Assembly (NCBI RefSeq): GCF_003202435.1
Contig: NZ_QJHK01000012.1
Coordinates: 62,001-126,000 of the forward strand
Origin: Flavobacterium cheongpyeongense
Lineage (GTDB): Bacteria > Bacteroidota > Bacteroidia > Flavobacteriales > Flavobacteriaceae
Direction of reading: 5' to 3'
DNA: 64,000 bases
Shown one piece after another: positions 26,579 to 36,814 of the stretch. The notes under the pieces were generated by a model, which saw only the letters and a program-made list of their open reading frames with translations, was not told the origin of the DNA and ran no database searches. The position numbers were made by a program, and so were the translations under genes. Every line of letters begins with the position of its first letter. Position 1 is the stretch's first letter.

Positions 26579-28945
26579 CTATTTTTTCAAAAGCTCCAAA
26601 TCTTCACTTTTTGCTTTTTTCTTCTCAAAAGTCAAAACCAAAGCCGGTAAAACCAATAAATTCGCAAACATCGCAAACGCCAATGTACAGGATATTAATC
26701 CGCCAAGTGCAATTGTTCCACTAAAGCTGGAAAGCGTAAACGTTGCAAAACCTAAAATCAACACTACCGAAGTATAAAAAGTACTAATTCCGGTTTCTCT
26801 TAATGCACTGAAAACAGATTTTTTTATTTTTCCGTTGTTCTGTAATAAGTCGTGTTTGTATTTCGCCATGAACTGAATAGCGTTATCTACCGAAATTCCA
26901 AATGCGATACTGAAAACCAGAATAGTTGACGGTTTAAGCGGGATTCCGAAATACCCCATTAATCCTGATGTGATACATAGCGGTAAAACATTTGTAATTA
27001 CCGATGCAAATACCATTTTGAACGATCTAAACAAATACAACATCAAAGCGGCAATTACTAAAATTGCAAAAATCAACGATTCGATTAAGTTTTCTACCAA
27101 ATAAGATGTTCCTTTCTGGAAAACCAATGCTTTCCCGGTAACGGTTACTTCATAACGATCAGCCGGGAAAATTTCATCAATCTTTGAGTGTAGTTTTTTC
27201 TCAACTTTTGCCATTTCATCTGTACCAATATCTTTCATAAAAGTGGTGATTCGAGCGTATTGCCCAGTTGAATCAACATAAGCTTTCATCAAATTATCCT
27301 TACTGTTTTTCGTCGCATTTTTTGCATAACTCAAAATAAAAGTCTGCTCCTGTGAAGTTGGCAACTGATAATATTCAGGGTTACCATTATAAAAAGCCTG
27401 TTTTGAGTATTTAACTAAATTTACAATTGAAACTGGTTTTGCCAGTTCAGGCATTTCGGTGATTGTGTTTTGCAACTCATCCATTTTACGAATCGTTGAA
27501 GCCTTCATTACACCTTTTTTCTTTTTGGTGTCAATCATAATTTCAAGAGGCATTACACCGTTGAATTCTTTTTCGTAAAATAAAATATCCTTAAAAAAAG
27601 ATGCGTTTTTGGGCATTTCACCAATCAAACTTCCTGAAACTTTCATTTGAGAAATGCCTATAATACTAAAAACCAAAAGTAATCCGTAAATTGTATAAAT
27701 TACTTTTCGTTTGTTTTTCACCACATTTTCTACAAAATCAAGCAATGTTGAGATATAAGTTTTAGTCAGGTGATATAAATGTTTTTCGTTTGGCATAGAC
27801 ATAAAACTGTACACAATCGGGACAATTAGAAGTGTAAGCAAATAAACCGAAATAACATTGATAGAAGTTACCAGACCAAACTCAAAAAGTAAATCATTTC
27901 CCGTAATCATAAACGTTGCAAACCCTATTGCAGTTGTCAAATTGGTCATTAAGGTCGAAACGCCAATTTTAGAAATAATACGCTGTAAAGCCTTTGCCTG
28001 ATTGTTGTGAAGTTTAATTTCCTGTTGGTACTTATTAATCAGAAAAATACAATTCGTAATTCCGATTACAATAATTAAGGGCGGAATAATTGCCGTTAAA
28101 ATCGTAATCCTGTAATGAAACAATCCAAGAGTCCCGAATGACCAGATTACACCAACAATCAAAATGCAAATCGAAATAAAAGTCGCTCTGAACGAACGGA
28201 AAAAGAAAAAGAAAATTAAAGAAACGGTAAATAAGGCCGCACCAATAAAAAGCCCAATTTCGCCTTTCATATTATCAGCATTGATAGTTCTGATATAGGG
28301 CATTCCCGAAACGCGAAGATCAACTCCTGTCGTTTTTTCGAATTTATTAATTTTTGGGACTAAATTTTCGAGAATAAAAGTCTTTCTCTGCGCTGTATTT
28401 ACTAAAGCATTGTTCATATAAATGGCAGAGCGCACGCTTCCGCTTTGTTTGTTAAACAACAATCCTTCGTAAAAAGGCAAATTGTGAAATAAATCGTACT
28501 GAACGCTTTTTAGGTAATCCGGATTGAGTGTTTTGCTTTGATCGATAAACGGTGCTAAAACAAATTTTTCGTTAACGGTATCTTTTTCTAATTTCTTCAA
28601 ATCATTTAAAGATACCACCAAATCAACTTCTTTCGATTTTTTTAAACCTGTCATCAGTTCGTTCCAGGCAGCATAATTTTTAGGGGTAAAAAACTTTCGA
28701 TCTTTAAAACCAATAACAATAAGGTTTCCTTCCTCGCCAAATTTGTCCAGAAACTTTTGATATTCTTTATTGGCAATATGATCTTTAGGAAGCAAGTTCG
28801 CTTCGGTATATGTCATAGCAAGATTTTTCCATTGAAAAGTCAAAAAGATAGTCAAAGCTGTGAGGATAATTAATATCGTAATTCTGTTTTTAAGTATGAT
28901 TCGGGCTAATTTTTCCCAAAAACCTACTTGTATTGAGTTTTTCAT
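26579..28945 (-). CDS. MMPL/RND-superfamily exporter
   Basis: 788 residues with the duplicated RND layout. A single helix near residues 18-36 is followed by a periplasmic domain (about 45-220) and a block of five helices (about 225-375). A second single helix near 410 is followed by another periplasmic domain (about 430-610) and a final five-helix block (about 625-775). AFGISVDNAIQFMAKY carries the Asp of the proton relay, and the first half has IIVIGITNCIFLINKY at the same place. Such proteins move lipids, hopanoids or drugs. No membrane-fusion or TolC gene is adjacent. The -7 element TACATTTG lies at 28965-28972. Confidence 0.85.
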   Translation of the reverse strand: MKNSIQVGFWEKLARIILKNRITILIILTALTIFLTFQWKNLAMTYTEANLLPKDHIANKEYQKFLDKFGEEGNLIVIGFKDRKFFTPKNYAAWNELMTGLKKSKEVDLVVSLNDLKKLEKDTVNEKFVLAPFIDQSKTLNPDYLKSVQYDLFHNLPFYEGLLFNKQSGSVRSAIYMNNALVNTAQRKTFILENLVPKINKFEKTTGVDLRVSGMPYIRTINADNMKGEIGLFIGAALFTVSLIFFFFFRSFRATFISICILIVGVIWSFGTLGLFHYRITILTAIIPPLIIVIGITNCIFLINKYQQEIKLHNNQAKALQRIISKIGVSTLMTNLTTAIGFATFMITGNDLLFEFGLVTSINVISVYLLTLLIVPIVYSFMSMPNEKHLYHLTKTYISTLLDFVENVVKNKRKVIYTIYGLLLVFSIIGISQMKVSGSLIGEMPKNASFFKDILFYEKEFNGVMPLEIMIDTKKKKGVMKASTIRKMDELQNTITEMPELAKPVSIVNLVKYSKQAFYNGNPEYYQLPTSQEQTFILSYAKNATKNSKDNLMKAYVDSTGQYARITTFMKDIGTDEMAKVEKKLHSKIDEIFPADRYEVTVTGKALVFQKGTSYLVENLIESLIFAILVIAALMLYLFRSFKMVFASVITNVLPLCITSGLMGYFGIPLKPSTILVFSIAFGISVDNAIQFMAKYKHDLLQNNGKIKKSVFSALRETGISTFYTSVVLILGFATFTLSSFSGTIALGGLISCTLAFAMFANLLVLPALVLTFEKKKAKSEDLELLKK

Positions 28946-29122
28946 AAAATTTGTAAAATGGTTGCAAATGTAGTGAAAAGTGTTAAAAACTATAAATTAT
29001 GGCTATAGTTTTTGAGACTTGTTAACATTAATTAACATCCGTAAGATTTAGATAATTTAAAGATTAAGTGTGATTTGCCATCCGCTTTTCTCATCTTTGT
29101 AATTCAATTTTAAACAAAAGAA

Positions 29123-29452
29123 ATGAATTGGATTTTATTAATCATTGCCGGCCTTTTTGAAGTAGGTTTCGCATCCTGTTTAAGCAAAGCCAAAGAAACA
29201 ACCGGAATGGCATCAACTTATTGGATGGGTGGTTTTTTTGTCTGCCTTTCTATTAGTATGATTTTACTTTATAAAGCTACTCAGGTTTTGCCAATTGGAA
29301 CTGCTTATGCGGTTTGGACAGGAATTGGTGCCGTAGGAACTGTTCTCGTTGGAATTTTTATCTTCAAGGAACCGGCGACTTTCTGGAGGATATTTTTTCT
29401 TTCAACTTTAATAACTTCGATTATTGGGTTGAAGTTTGTTTCGAGTCATTAA
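29123..29452 (+). CDS. Small multidrug resistance (SMR) family transporter, SugE/Gdx-like
   Basis: 109 residues, four transmembrane helices. The essential membrane Glu is at position 13 (IAGLFEVGFA). The segment KAKETTG and the helix-3 motif GTAYAVWTGIGAVGT are typical; WxGGFF and the short loops point to the SugE/Gdx branch (guanidinium export) more than to EmrE-like drug pumps. SMR proteins work as antiparallel dimers exchanging protons for small cations. It is a single gene, and no guanidine riboswitch was recognised upstream. Confidence 0.85.
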   Translation: MNWILLIIAGLFEVGFASCLSKAKETTGMASTYWMGGFFVCLSISMILLYKATQVLPIGTAYAVWTGIGAVGTVLVGIFIFKEPATFWRIFFLSTLITSIIGLKFVSSH

Positions 29453-29521
29453 AAAAACAAGCCGGAAAATTATGTATCTAAAAAAATATTTATATCAGAT
29501 CATCGGCTTTGAATCTTTTGA

Positions 29522-30310
29522 ATGATAATTCTTTTGAAAAACATTAAGATGCAAAAAAACAACATGATTACTTTTACACTAATAGCAATTATTATATTGC
29601 TAATTGTCATTATTGGTTTGATGATTTTTCAATTAATGAAAGCCAAAAAATCAAAAGAAAATGCCGAAGAGAATTTTTATGCTCTTGAAAGAAAAGTGAA
29701 TGACCTGCAATTGGAGACTTTGGAGTCCAAACTGAATCCACATTTGTTTAAAAATATCCTAAATTCGATTCAGTCCCATGCCTATCAGACTTATTTTGCT
29801 TTAGATAAACTGGCCAATGTCCTGGATTACATTTTATACGAAAGCAAAAAGAAATTTGTCACCGCTAAGGACGAAATTGATTTTGCACTGAATTTAATCG
29901 AAATCAATAAAATTAAAATCAGTCCGCTTTTTGAGTTGCAGATAAAAACCAACATTAACAAAGAAGATAAATTATACGATCAGGCTTTACTGGCACCGCT
30001 AATTTCGATCGATTTAATTGAAAATGCTTTCAAACATGCCGACCTTCAAAGTTCCGATGCCTTTATTTCGGCTGTTTTCGAGTTTAAAGACAATGCTTTT
30101 TTTATGACGGTTTCGAATAAAATTTCTGATAAAAAAGTCCTGAAAAAGGAACGAAGCGGTTTAGGAAATACAACTTTGGAACACCGTTTAAGAATCATTT
30201 ACAAAAACAACTTTAAACTCGAAAGGTTTACAGAAAACAATATTTACATTGCTCATCTAAAAATAGATTTACTTGGATACAAAACTGAAATGCTTGCTTC
30301 TGGACGATGA
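29522..30310 (+). CDS. LytS-type sensor histidine kinase (GHKL)
   Basis: 262 residues. One transmembrane helix (about 16-38), a short coiled coil, then a histidine-kinase domain with LESKLNPHLFKNILNSI (His74 is the phosphoacceptor) and LIENAFKHAD plus GLGNTTLEHRLRIIY as ATP-site motifs. It lacks any extracellular sensor. Possible alternative starts are the ATGs at 29549 and 29564. The end overlaps the regulator gene by 38 bp, which indicates translational coupling. Confidence 0.85.
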   Translation: MIILLKNIKMQKNNMITFTLIAIIILLIVIIGLMIFQLMKAKKSKENAEENFYALERKVNDLQLETLESKLNPHLFKNILNSIQSHAYQTYFALDKLANVLDYILYESKKKFVTAKDEIDFALNLIEINKIKISPLFELQIKTNINKEDKLYDQALLAPLISIDLIENAFKHADLQSSDAFISAVFEFKDNAFFMTVSNKISDKKVLKKERSGLGNTTLEHRLRIIYKNNFKLERFTENNIYIAHLKIDLLGYKTEMLASGR

Positions 30311-30992
30311 GTTGCCCGGATTAACGTACCTGAAAATGCTTTGCGAACAAATACCCGAAGTAGAAATCGTAAAAACGTTTAATAATCCTGAAAAACTATT
30401 GGCCGAAATTCCGGATATCGAATTTGATTTATTGATTTCAGATATCGAAATGCCCGGAATCGACGGCTTGCATCTGGCAGAAATGATTCAGGGTAAATTG
30501 GTGATTTTTTGCACAGCGTATAAAGATTATGCAGCCGATGCTTTTAACATTGATGCTGTTGATTATATTACAAAACCAGTAAAATTAGAGCGCTTGCAAA
30601 AAGCGGTCTCAAAAGCTTTTGAGCGATTTAATAAACCTCACACAGCTAAAAGATTCGTACAATTCAATACCGATAAAGGAAAAACCTTACTGTATTTTGA
30701 TCAGATTCAATACATCAAAACGGCGGTGAGTGATAGCCGCGATAAAACAGTATGGCTTGCAGACGGGAGTTTTCTGACCCTGAAAAATATTAAATTCGAG
30801 ACACTGTTAAAAGAATTACCTGAAACTGATTTTTGCCGCATAAATAAAAAAGAAATTGTAGCGGTAAAAGCGATAAAGTTTTTTAACCACAACGAAATTG
30901 TTTTGCATCATTTAGAAAAAAACAATAAAAACAGTTCTTTAATCCTAAGCGAAACGTATCGTTCTGACTTTTTAAAGAAAGTCAAAATCTAA
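30273..30992 (+). CDS. LytTR-family response regulator
   Basis: 239 residues from a TTG start inside the kinase gene; a stop (TAG, 30264) closes the frame just upstream and no usable ATG follows nearby. The receiver domain has LLLDDELPG, Asp57 in LLISDIEMPG, FCTAYKDYA and VDYITKPVK. The C-terminal LytTR DNA-binding domain has VQFNTDKGKTLLYFDQIQYI, CRINKKEIVAVKAI and a final strand region. Together with the kinase it forms a complete two-component pair; target genes are not evident. Confidence 0.87.
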   Translation: MDTKLKCLLLDDELPGLTYLKMLCEQIPEVEIVKTFNNPEKLLAEIPDIEFDLLISDIEMPGIDGLHLAEMIQGKLVIFCTAYKDYAADAFNIDAVDYITKPVKLERLQKAVSKAFERFNKPHTAKRFVQFNTDKGKTLLYFDQIQYIKTAVSDSRDKTVWLADGSFLTLKNIKFETLLKELPETDFCRINKKEIVAVKAIKFFNHNEIVLHHLEKNNKNSSLILSETYRSDFLKKVKI

Positions 30993-31103
30993 CTTATTAC
31001 AAAGTTTTCCGGACTTGTTACATAGATTAAAAATTAGCTGTAAATTTACTTCTTCACTAGATTTTCAGTGCTGATATTTGCCCCATAATTTAAAATACGG
31101 GTT

Positions 31104-33374
31104 ATGAATAATATTAAAAATTCTTTATTCTACGTTACAGTAATTGGTGGATTTACTGCTCTGATATATTGGATGATTTCGAAGGGATCTTCACTTGAAT
31201 CAGGAAGGGGAGTCGTTCAGAAAAAAATAGAAAGCAACCACTGGAATGATTTTTTACATTCTATGATCGAAAACCTGCAACATCCTCTGGCTATTTTACT
31301 GGCTCAAATTGTCACAATTATTTTAGCAGCACGTTTATTTGGATGGATTTTCAGGAAAATTGGACAGCCCTCTGTAATTGGCGAAATGATTGCCGGAATT
31401 GTTTTAGGTCCTTCTTTGGTCGGGATGTATTTTCCTGAGTTTTCAGCTTTACTGTTTCCAACAGCGTCTTTAGGCAATCTGCAATTCCTAAGTCAAATTG
31501 GTTTGATACTTTTTATGTTTGTCATCGGAATGGAGCTGGATTTAAAAGTATTAAAAAATAAAGCACACGAGTCTGTGGTAATCAGCCATGCCAGTATTGT
31601 GATTCCGTTTGCTTTAGGATTAACGCTGGCTTATTTTATTTATACAACTTTTGCTCCAGTGGGAATAGCATTTTCTTCTTTCGGATTATTCATGGGAATC
31701 GCTATGAGTATAACGGCATTTCCGGTACTTGCCCGAATTGTTCAGGAACGCGGTATGCAAAAAACAAAACTTGGAACTATTGCGATTACCTGTGCAGCAG
31801 CAGATGATATTACGGCCTGGTGCCTACTTGCGGTTGTAATTGCAATTGTAAAAGCGGGTTCACTTGCCAGTTCACTTTATGTCATTGGTCTTGCAATTCT
31901 ATATGTAATCATCATGCTTAAAATCGTTCGTCCGTTTTTAAAGCGTGTAGGCGATTTAAATTCAACCCGTGAAAGTTTAAACAAACCGGTGGTGGCTATT
32001 TTTTTTATTACACTCCTGATTTCTTCTTATGCATCAGAATTAATCGGAATACACGCTTTGTTTGGCGCATTTTTAGCCGGAGCCATTATGCCTGAAAACA
32101 ATAAGTTCAGAAATATTTTTATTGAAAAAGTTGAAGATGTTTCCATCATTCTACTATTGCCATTATTCTTTGTATTTACAGGTTTACGCACTCAGATTGG
32201 TCTTCTTAATGATCCTTATTTATGGAAAGTAACAGCAGTGATTATTGCAGTTGCCGTTGTTGGAAAATTCTTTGGAAGCGCTTTGGCTGCAAAATTTGTG
32301 GGTCAAAACTGGAAAGACAGCTTAGCGATTGGAGCTTTAATGAACACGCGCGGATTGATGGAATTAGTAGTTTTAAATATTGGTTATGACCTGGGGGTTT
32401 TGTCGACTGAAATTTTTACCATGATGGTTATTATGGCTTTGGTAACCACATTTATGACCGGTCCGGCGCTTGATTTTATTGGTTATATATTTAAAGACAA
32501 ACCAACAGTTGTCCCTCAGGAAATTGGAAATAAAAGCAAGTACAAAATCCTGCTTTCGTTTGCGACTCCGGAAAAAGGCAAGAAACTCCTGCAGATTGCC
32601 AACAGTTTAGTCAAAAAACAGCCCGATAATTCGATCGTAACAGCAATTCATTTATCGCTAAGTACAGAGATTCATTCTTTTGATGTAAAAGATCATGAAC
32701 GCAAAATGCTTATTCCTGTTATTGAAGAATCTGAACGACTGAATCAAAATATGCTGAGTGTTTTTAAAGTCACAAATGATATTGATACTGATATTATAGA
32801 TACGGCAAATCAGGGAGAATATGACTTATTACTGGTTGGTTTAGGGCAGTCTATTTTTGATGGAACTTTGCTAGGAAAGATTCTTGGATTTACAACCAGA
32901 ATTGTAAATCCGGATCGGTTGATTGATAAATTTACCGGAAAAGAAGGTTTGTTTGAAAATTCTCCTTTTGATGAAAGAACACGACATATTATTGCGAAAA
33001 CTAAAATGCCGGTTGGAATTTTTATTGACAAAGAACTGGAAGAAGTAGATCGGATATTTATGCCAATCTTTAGTAAAGAAGATTCTTTTTTGATTGATTA
33101 TGCCAAAAAATTAATCAATAATAACGGTTCGCAAATTACAGTACTGGATGCTGGTGGTGAAGTAAAAAGCTCCCGTGATACGCAGGAAAGTATACGTTCG
33201 ATTGAACAAATTGCACCAAACCATATTATGATTATGCACGACAGAACTATTAAAAAAGAGTTTTTAGAAACTCAGAATTTAATGATAATAAGTTTGGAGA
33301 GCTGGAAAAAACTGATTGAATCACAAAGTATATGGCTGAATAATACACCATCAGTGTTGATTTTAAAACCATAA
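31104..33374 (+). CDS. CPA2-family cation/proton antiporter with C-terminal stress-protein-like domain
   Basis: 756 residues. One N-terminal helix, then about twelve helices (roughly 60-470). Motifs of the Kef/NapA branch: GQPSVIGEMIAGIVLGPSLV, ITAFPVLARI, CAAADDITAWCLLAVV (paired Asp in the ion site) and NTRGLMELVVLNIGYDLGVL. Residues about 490-756 are soluble and resemble tandem universal-stress-like domains. It exchanges Na+ or K+ for protons across the inner membrane, probably gated by the C-terminal domain. Single gene, 111 bp after the LytTR regulator. Confidence 0.88.
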   Translation: MNNIKNSLFYVTVIGGFTALIYWMISKGSSLESGRGVVQKKIESNHWNDFLHSMIENLQHPLAILLAQIVTIILAARLFGWIFRKIGQPSVIGEMIAGIVLGPSLVGMYFPEFSALLFPTASLGNLQFLSQIGLILFMFVIGMELDLKVLKNKAHESVVISHASIVIPFALGLTLAYFIYTTFAPVGIAFSSFGLFMGIAMSITAFPVLARIVQERGMQKTKLGTIAITCAAADDITAWCLLAVVIAIVKAGSLASSLYVIGLAILYVIIMLKIVRPFLKRVGDLNSTRESLNKPVVAIFFITLLISSYASELIGIHALFGAFLAGAIMPENNKFRNIFIEKVEDVSIILLLPLFFVFTGLRTQIGLLNDPYLWKVTAVIIAVAVVGKFFGSALAAKFVGQNWKDSLAIGALMNTRGLMELVVLNIGYDLGVLSTEIFTMMVIMALVTTFMTGPALDFIGYIFKDKPTVVPQEIGNKSKYKILLSFATPEKGKKLLQIANSLVKKQPDNSIVTAIHLSLSTEIHSFDVKDHERKMLIPVIEESERLNQNMLSVFKVTNDIDTDIIDTANQGEYDLLLVGLGQSIFDGTLLGKILGFTTRIVNPDRLIDKFTGKEGLFENSPFDERTRHIIAKTKMPVGIFIDKELEEVDRIFMPIFSKEDSFLIDYAKKLINNNGSQITVLDAGGEVKSSRDTQESIRSIEQIAPNHIMIMHDRTIKKEFLETQNLMIISLESWKKLIESQSIWLNNTPSVLILKP

Positions 33375-33397
33375 GCTTGAAAATCCAATATTAAAAA

Positions 33398-33435
33398 CCA
33401 AATTCCAATTTATGACGATTGATTTGGGAATTTTG
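33398..33435 (+). terminator. Weaker CCAAATTCC-family hairpin after the antiporter gene
   Basis: AAATTCCAA (33400-33408) can pair with TTGGGAATTT (33424-33433) with one bulge, followed by TTTG. It resembles the stems at 21034, 44939 and 47332. Confidence 0.55.
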
Positions 33436-33463
33436 ATATACGTCTTTTGAAACCGAAAGCCCT

Positions 33464-33550
33464 AGCCCTGATGGAAACGGCATCCTTTTATGCTCTCGTT
33501 TTTGAGACGAGAGCATAAAAGATATAGTGTACATCAGGAAACAGCTCCTA
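33464..33550 (+). repeat. Intergenic GGCATCC hairpin repeat, copy 1
   Basis: Layout: AGCCCTGATGGAAACGGCATC, then a 15-bp perfect hairpin (33485-33499 with 33507-33521), then GATATAGTG and AGGAAACAGCTCCT. The flanking blocks match copy 2 at 58663-58740 and, inverted, copy 3 near 60670-60771, while the inner stem sequence differs. The variable perfect stem with conserved flanks suggests a mobile or structured RNA element; it also lies between converging genes and could terminate both. Confidence 0.8.
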
Positions 33551-33561
33551 ACTATTCTAAT

Positions 33562-36057
33562 TTACAATCCTAAATCTAATACATAAGAAATCTTTACGGC
33601 AATATTATCTTCGAATCTCGACAATTGATTTGGTCCGTAGCGGTAAAAACCTCCTAAACCAATGCCTTTGTAAATTTTGTTTAATTCAATCCCGGATTCA
33701 AAAAAACCTTTATTAAGTGTTTTGTAAACCAGACCAACATGCTGTTCAGGATGTTCCAAATTCCCCCAGGCCATTCTGGTAACCAAAACTAATGAAGGAC
33801 GGACTTTTTTGAGGATTTTCACTCTCTTAAAACCATGTTTTACCTGAAAAAAAAGATATTCACTCGAAAAAAATTCATTAAAAAACATCGTTTCAAAACT
33901 GTTCCTTCCTGAAAAAGTAATACGTTGAATGATGGTTTCCTTGTTCAGATTATTAGGCATGGTATTATACAAATGTGTTAGGGGTACATCCCCAATGGAG
34001 TAACCTCCCTGTAATCTGATACTGGTTTTCTGACCGTCTAAATATTTTTTCTCATACTCGGTTTTAAAATCTATTTTGGCAAAACTGAAATCATTTTCTA
34101 GTACATTAGACAAAGATTGTGTGTACTGAAAAGTAAATCTGGGAAACCGTTTATCTGATTCGTTTCTTCCTGTTGGTGTCTGCATAAAACCACTAAAAGG
34201 AGCCCAGACTAGTGATACCATAGCAGTTGTCATGATGTAACTGGAGTACATCTTGCCGTTTAAATTAAAAAGATAATCAAATTTTGGTTCGACATAAGTA
34301 CGGGACAATTCAAAGATTCCTTCGGTTTTCGGAATTATTTTCGATTGTATATTGGCTTTCCAGCTAATGTATTTATAAAATGTACTGATATTGATTGGTC
34401 GGGGATCATAGATTTTAAAAATACGTTTATCAACTGCAAAAAAGGTACTTGCAATTTCGCGGACATCCTCAGCATAAGAAGCATTAAGCCAGGTGTTAGT
34501 CGTTTTTCCAATTTGTACTCCGGAACCTAAACTATATTTAAAATTCCCATCTTTTGTGCCGTATGCAGAATAACCCTCAATTCTGAAATTTCTGGAAAAA
34601 GCATCATTCGTAATACCTCCAAGACCTACTCTAAAACCTTCGTAATTATTGTAGCTGATGAGTTTTTTCAAATCAAAATCAATCGGACCAAGCGGTATAT
34701 ATCCATTTATTACTTTTCTTCCGAAGCGTAAACGACTCTCAATTCTCTTTTTTACTGAAATACTATCAAGCAACAGGTATGTTTTCTGGCTTTTAAAATC
34801 TAAACTGTCCTTTCGGTACTTGTTCCAGAATGTATCTGTTTTTTTACTGGCATCATCCTTAATTTCTATATAAAGCGACGGGTCTTTTATTGGAGTAGCC
34901 GTGTTATAATGAATGTCGAAATTATTGCTTTCGGAAAGTAAAAAAGTGAAATCTGAGGCACTTTTTTTTCTGGATGTAAAAGCATCTTCTGAATCTCCGT
35001 CAAACTGAATTGTTCCTCCTAAAATTTTAACATCATCTTCATTTTTCCCTTTTACAATTTTAAAAGCAGTATTTCCCGGAAACCATATTTTTTCTTCGGG
35101 AACATAATCAAATTCATGGATCCCACTAATATCGAGTACGCCCTTTATACGCATTACAGCTTTTGCAATTGCGTAATTTTCCTGATCTATGTATAAAACA
35201 CCCTCTAAACCCGATGACTTCCTCTTTTTCTTGTTCTTAAAGTAAATCATAAAAGTATTTCGGCCTTTAATAGGTACAGTATCCAGTACTTTATAATTGT
35301 AATCCTTTAATGCATCATTCGAAACAGGATTATTGTATTTAGTTTCAAAAAGTTCGTATTTCGAATCATAAACAGAAATAGATTGTAAATTGAATGCAAT
35401 AATTTCATAAATTGGTTGCTTAAAACCGGCTATTTTAGTTCCAAGAATCGTTTCTTTGAGCTTGTTGTTTCCAAATTGATACTGAGATACTTTCTCTGTC
35501 TGAAATAAATGCTGTTTACTTATAATTTCTTTAAACTTATAATCAGAAGAATCAACATTGATCCTTCTTTTCTTTAAATCCTTGTATGATGCAGAAGAGT
35601 CAATCCTTCCCTGAATTGAATCAGGATTCGCTGATACGATCAGTTTGTTGTACGTTTTATATTCAAAACTGCTTAATTTTTTCTGCGGATTGTTGTTATT
35701 TTTGTTACTAATAACCTTTCTTATAATCGCTAATGCAGGATTTTCATTTAAAATAAAAACTTCTTTCAGGTTGTCGGTTCTCTGCTTGAGCGAAACGGAA
35801 TAAAACTTTTTGTTGTCTGAAACACTAATATTTTTCGTTTGATAGCCAATGTAAGAAACTGTAAAAGAGTTGATTTTTACAGTTGAAGAAAGTGTAAATT
35901 TTCCATCAACATCCGTAATCGTGTTGTTATTGTCTAAAGTTGTAATGGTAGCAAACGGCAACGGTTTGTTCTTTGGGTCGTTTACAATTCCGTTTATTTG
36001 AAATTGCGCCTGCAGGGTAAGCGTAAAAAACAAAGTAAATAAACAGAATAGCTTCAT
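33562..36057 (-). CDS. DUF5686 outer-membrane protein with carboxypeptidase-like regulatory domain
   Basis: 831 residues from the ATG at 36057; an upstream extension of 30 codons lacks a signal peptide, whereas this start gives MKLFCLFTLFFTLTLQAQ. Residues 22-100 are a carboxypeptidase-regulatory-like beta domain (INGIVNDPKNKPLPFATITT, DGKFTLSS, YIGYQT). The rest fits DUF5686: a periplasmic part followed by a barrel-like half rich in aromatic strands and ending KISYVLDLGL. The family is widespread in Bacteroidota, with no known function. Single gene, separated from frr by 118 bp. Confidence 0.85.
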   Translation of the reverse strand: MKLFCLFTLFFTLTLQAQFQINGIVNDPKNKPLPFATITTLDNNNTITDVDGKFTLSSTVKINSFTVSYIGYQTKNISVSDNKKFYSVSLKQRTDNLKEVFILNENPALAIIRKVISNKNNNNPQKKLSSFEYKTYNKLIVSANPDSIQGRIDSSASYKDLKKRRINVDSSDYKFKEIISKQHLFQTEKVSQYQFGNNKLKETILGTKIAGFKQPIYEIIAFNLQSISVYDSKYELFETKYNNPVSNDALKDYNYKVLDTVPIKGRNTFMIYFKNKKKRKSSGLEGVLYIDQENYAIAKAVMRIKGVLDISGIHEFDYVPEEKIWFPGNTAFKIVKGKNEDDVKILGGTIQFDGDSEDAFTSRKKSASDFTFLLSESNNFDIHYNTATPIKDPSLYIEIKDDASKKTDTFWNKYRKDSLDFKSQKTYLLLDSISVKKRIESRLRFGRKVINGYIPLGPIDFDLKKLISYNNYEGFRVGLGGITNDAFSRNFRIEGYSAYGTKDGNFKYSLGSGVQIGKTTNTWLNASYAEDVREIASTFFAVDKRIFKIYDPRPINISTFYKYISWKANIQSKIIPKTEGIFELSRTYVEPKFDYLFNLNGKMYSSYIMTTAMVSLVWAPFSGFMQTPTGRNESDKRFPRFTFQYTQSLSNVLENDFSFAKIDFKTEYEKKYLDGQKTSIRLQGGYSIGDVPLTHLYNTMPNNLNKETIIQRITFSGRNSFETMFFNEFFSSEYLFFQVKHGFKRVKILKKVRPSLVLVTRMAWGNLEHPEQHVGLVYKTLNKGFFESGIELNKIYKGIGLGGFYRYGPNQLSRFEDNIAVKISYVLDLGL

Positions 36058-36175
36058 AAAGAGTGATATGGTTTTGAAACCAAGGTAATTGGTTTTTGGT
36101 ATGCAAAAATAACAATAAAAAAATCCGTCAGGTATAATTTTAACCAAACGGATTCTTAATTTTATATCAAATAAG

Positions 36176-36739
36176 TTACACTTTCATGATTTCGGCTTCT
36201 TTTGCAGCCAATAATTCATCTATTTTTTTAATGTAAGTATTTGTTAGGTTCTGGACTTCTTCTTCTGCAGACTTGCAAATATCTTCAGATGTTCCTTCTT
36301 TTTCTAATTTTTTAATATCAGTATTGGCATCTTTACGAACATTACGAACACCAATTTTAGCATCTTCAGCCTCAGCTTTTGCCTGTTTTGCCAATTCCCT
36401 GCGTCGGTCCTCTGTCAATGGCGGAACACTAATAATAATTACGTCACCGTTGTTCATTGGATTAAAACCAATATTAGCAATCATAATTGCTTTTTCGATA
36501 ACTTGCAGCATGTTTTTTTCAAAAGGCTGCAGGGTTATGGTTCTTGCATCAGGTACACTGATTTTTGAAACCTGAGAAAGAGGTGTTGCCGATCCGTAAT
36601 AATCTACAAAAACGCTTCCAAGCATTGCCGGTGAAGCTTTTCCTGCACGGATATTAAGAAACTCTTTTTCTAAATGGGCAATCGAACCATTCATTGATTC
36701 TTCAGTACTTTCTAATATAAAATCTATTTCTTCACTCAT
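36176..36739 (-). CDS. frr: Ribosome recycling factor
   Basis: 187 residues, the usual length. NIRAGKASPAML, VPDARTITLQPFE, IGFNPMNNGDVIII and PPLTEDRRRELAKQAKAEAE are the family's conserved blocks. With EF-G it splits ribosomes after termination. It lies 75 bp after pyrH on the same strand, the common bacterial pyrH-frr order. Confidence 0.97.
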   Translation of the reverse strand: MSEEIDFILESTEESMNGSIAHLEKEFLNIRAGKASPAMLGSVFVDYYGSATPLSQVSKISVPDARTITLQPFEKNMLQVIEKAIMIANIGFNPMNNGDVIIISVPPLTEDRRRELAKQAKAEAEDAKIGVRNVRKDANTDIKKLEKEGTSEDICKSAEEEVQNLTNTYIKKIDELLAAKEAEIMKV

Positions 36740-36814
36740 TTTTTTAAGTTTTCAGTTTGTAATCTCAGTTTTTCAGTTTGTTCAGCTAATGTAACTTTGA
36801 ACTGTTACTGAGGA

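Noticed and set aside
29041..29122. Guanidine riboswitch upstream of the SMR transporter
   Set aside because: No ACGR-loop tandem hairpins or ykkC-like core was seen in the short leader.
33464..33550. GGCATCC repeat as a hammerhead-type ribozyme (it contains CTGATGGAA)
   Set aside because: The CUGANGA and GAAA core is not in place and the conserved blocks do not form three stems around a cleavage site.
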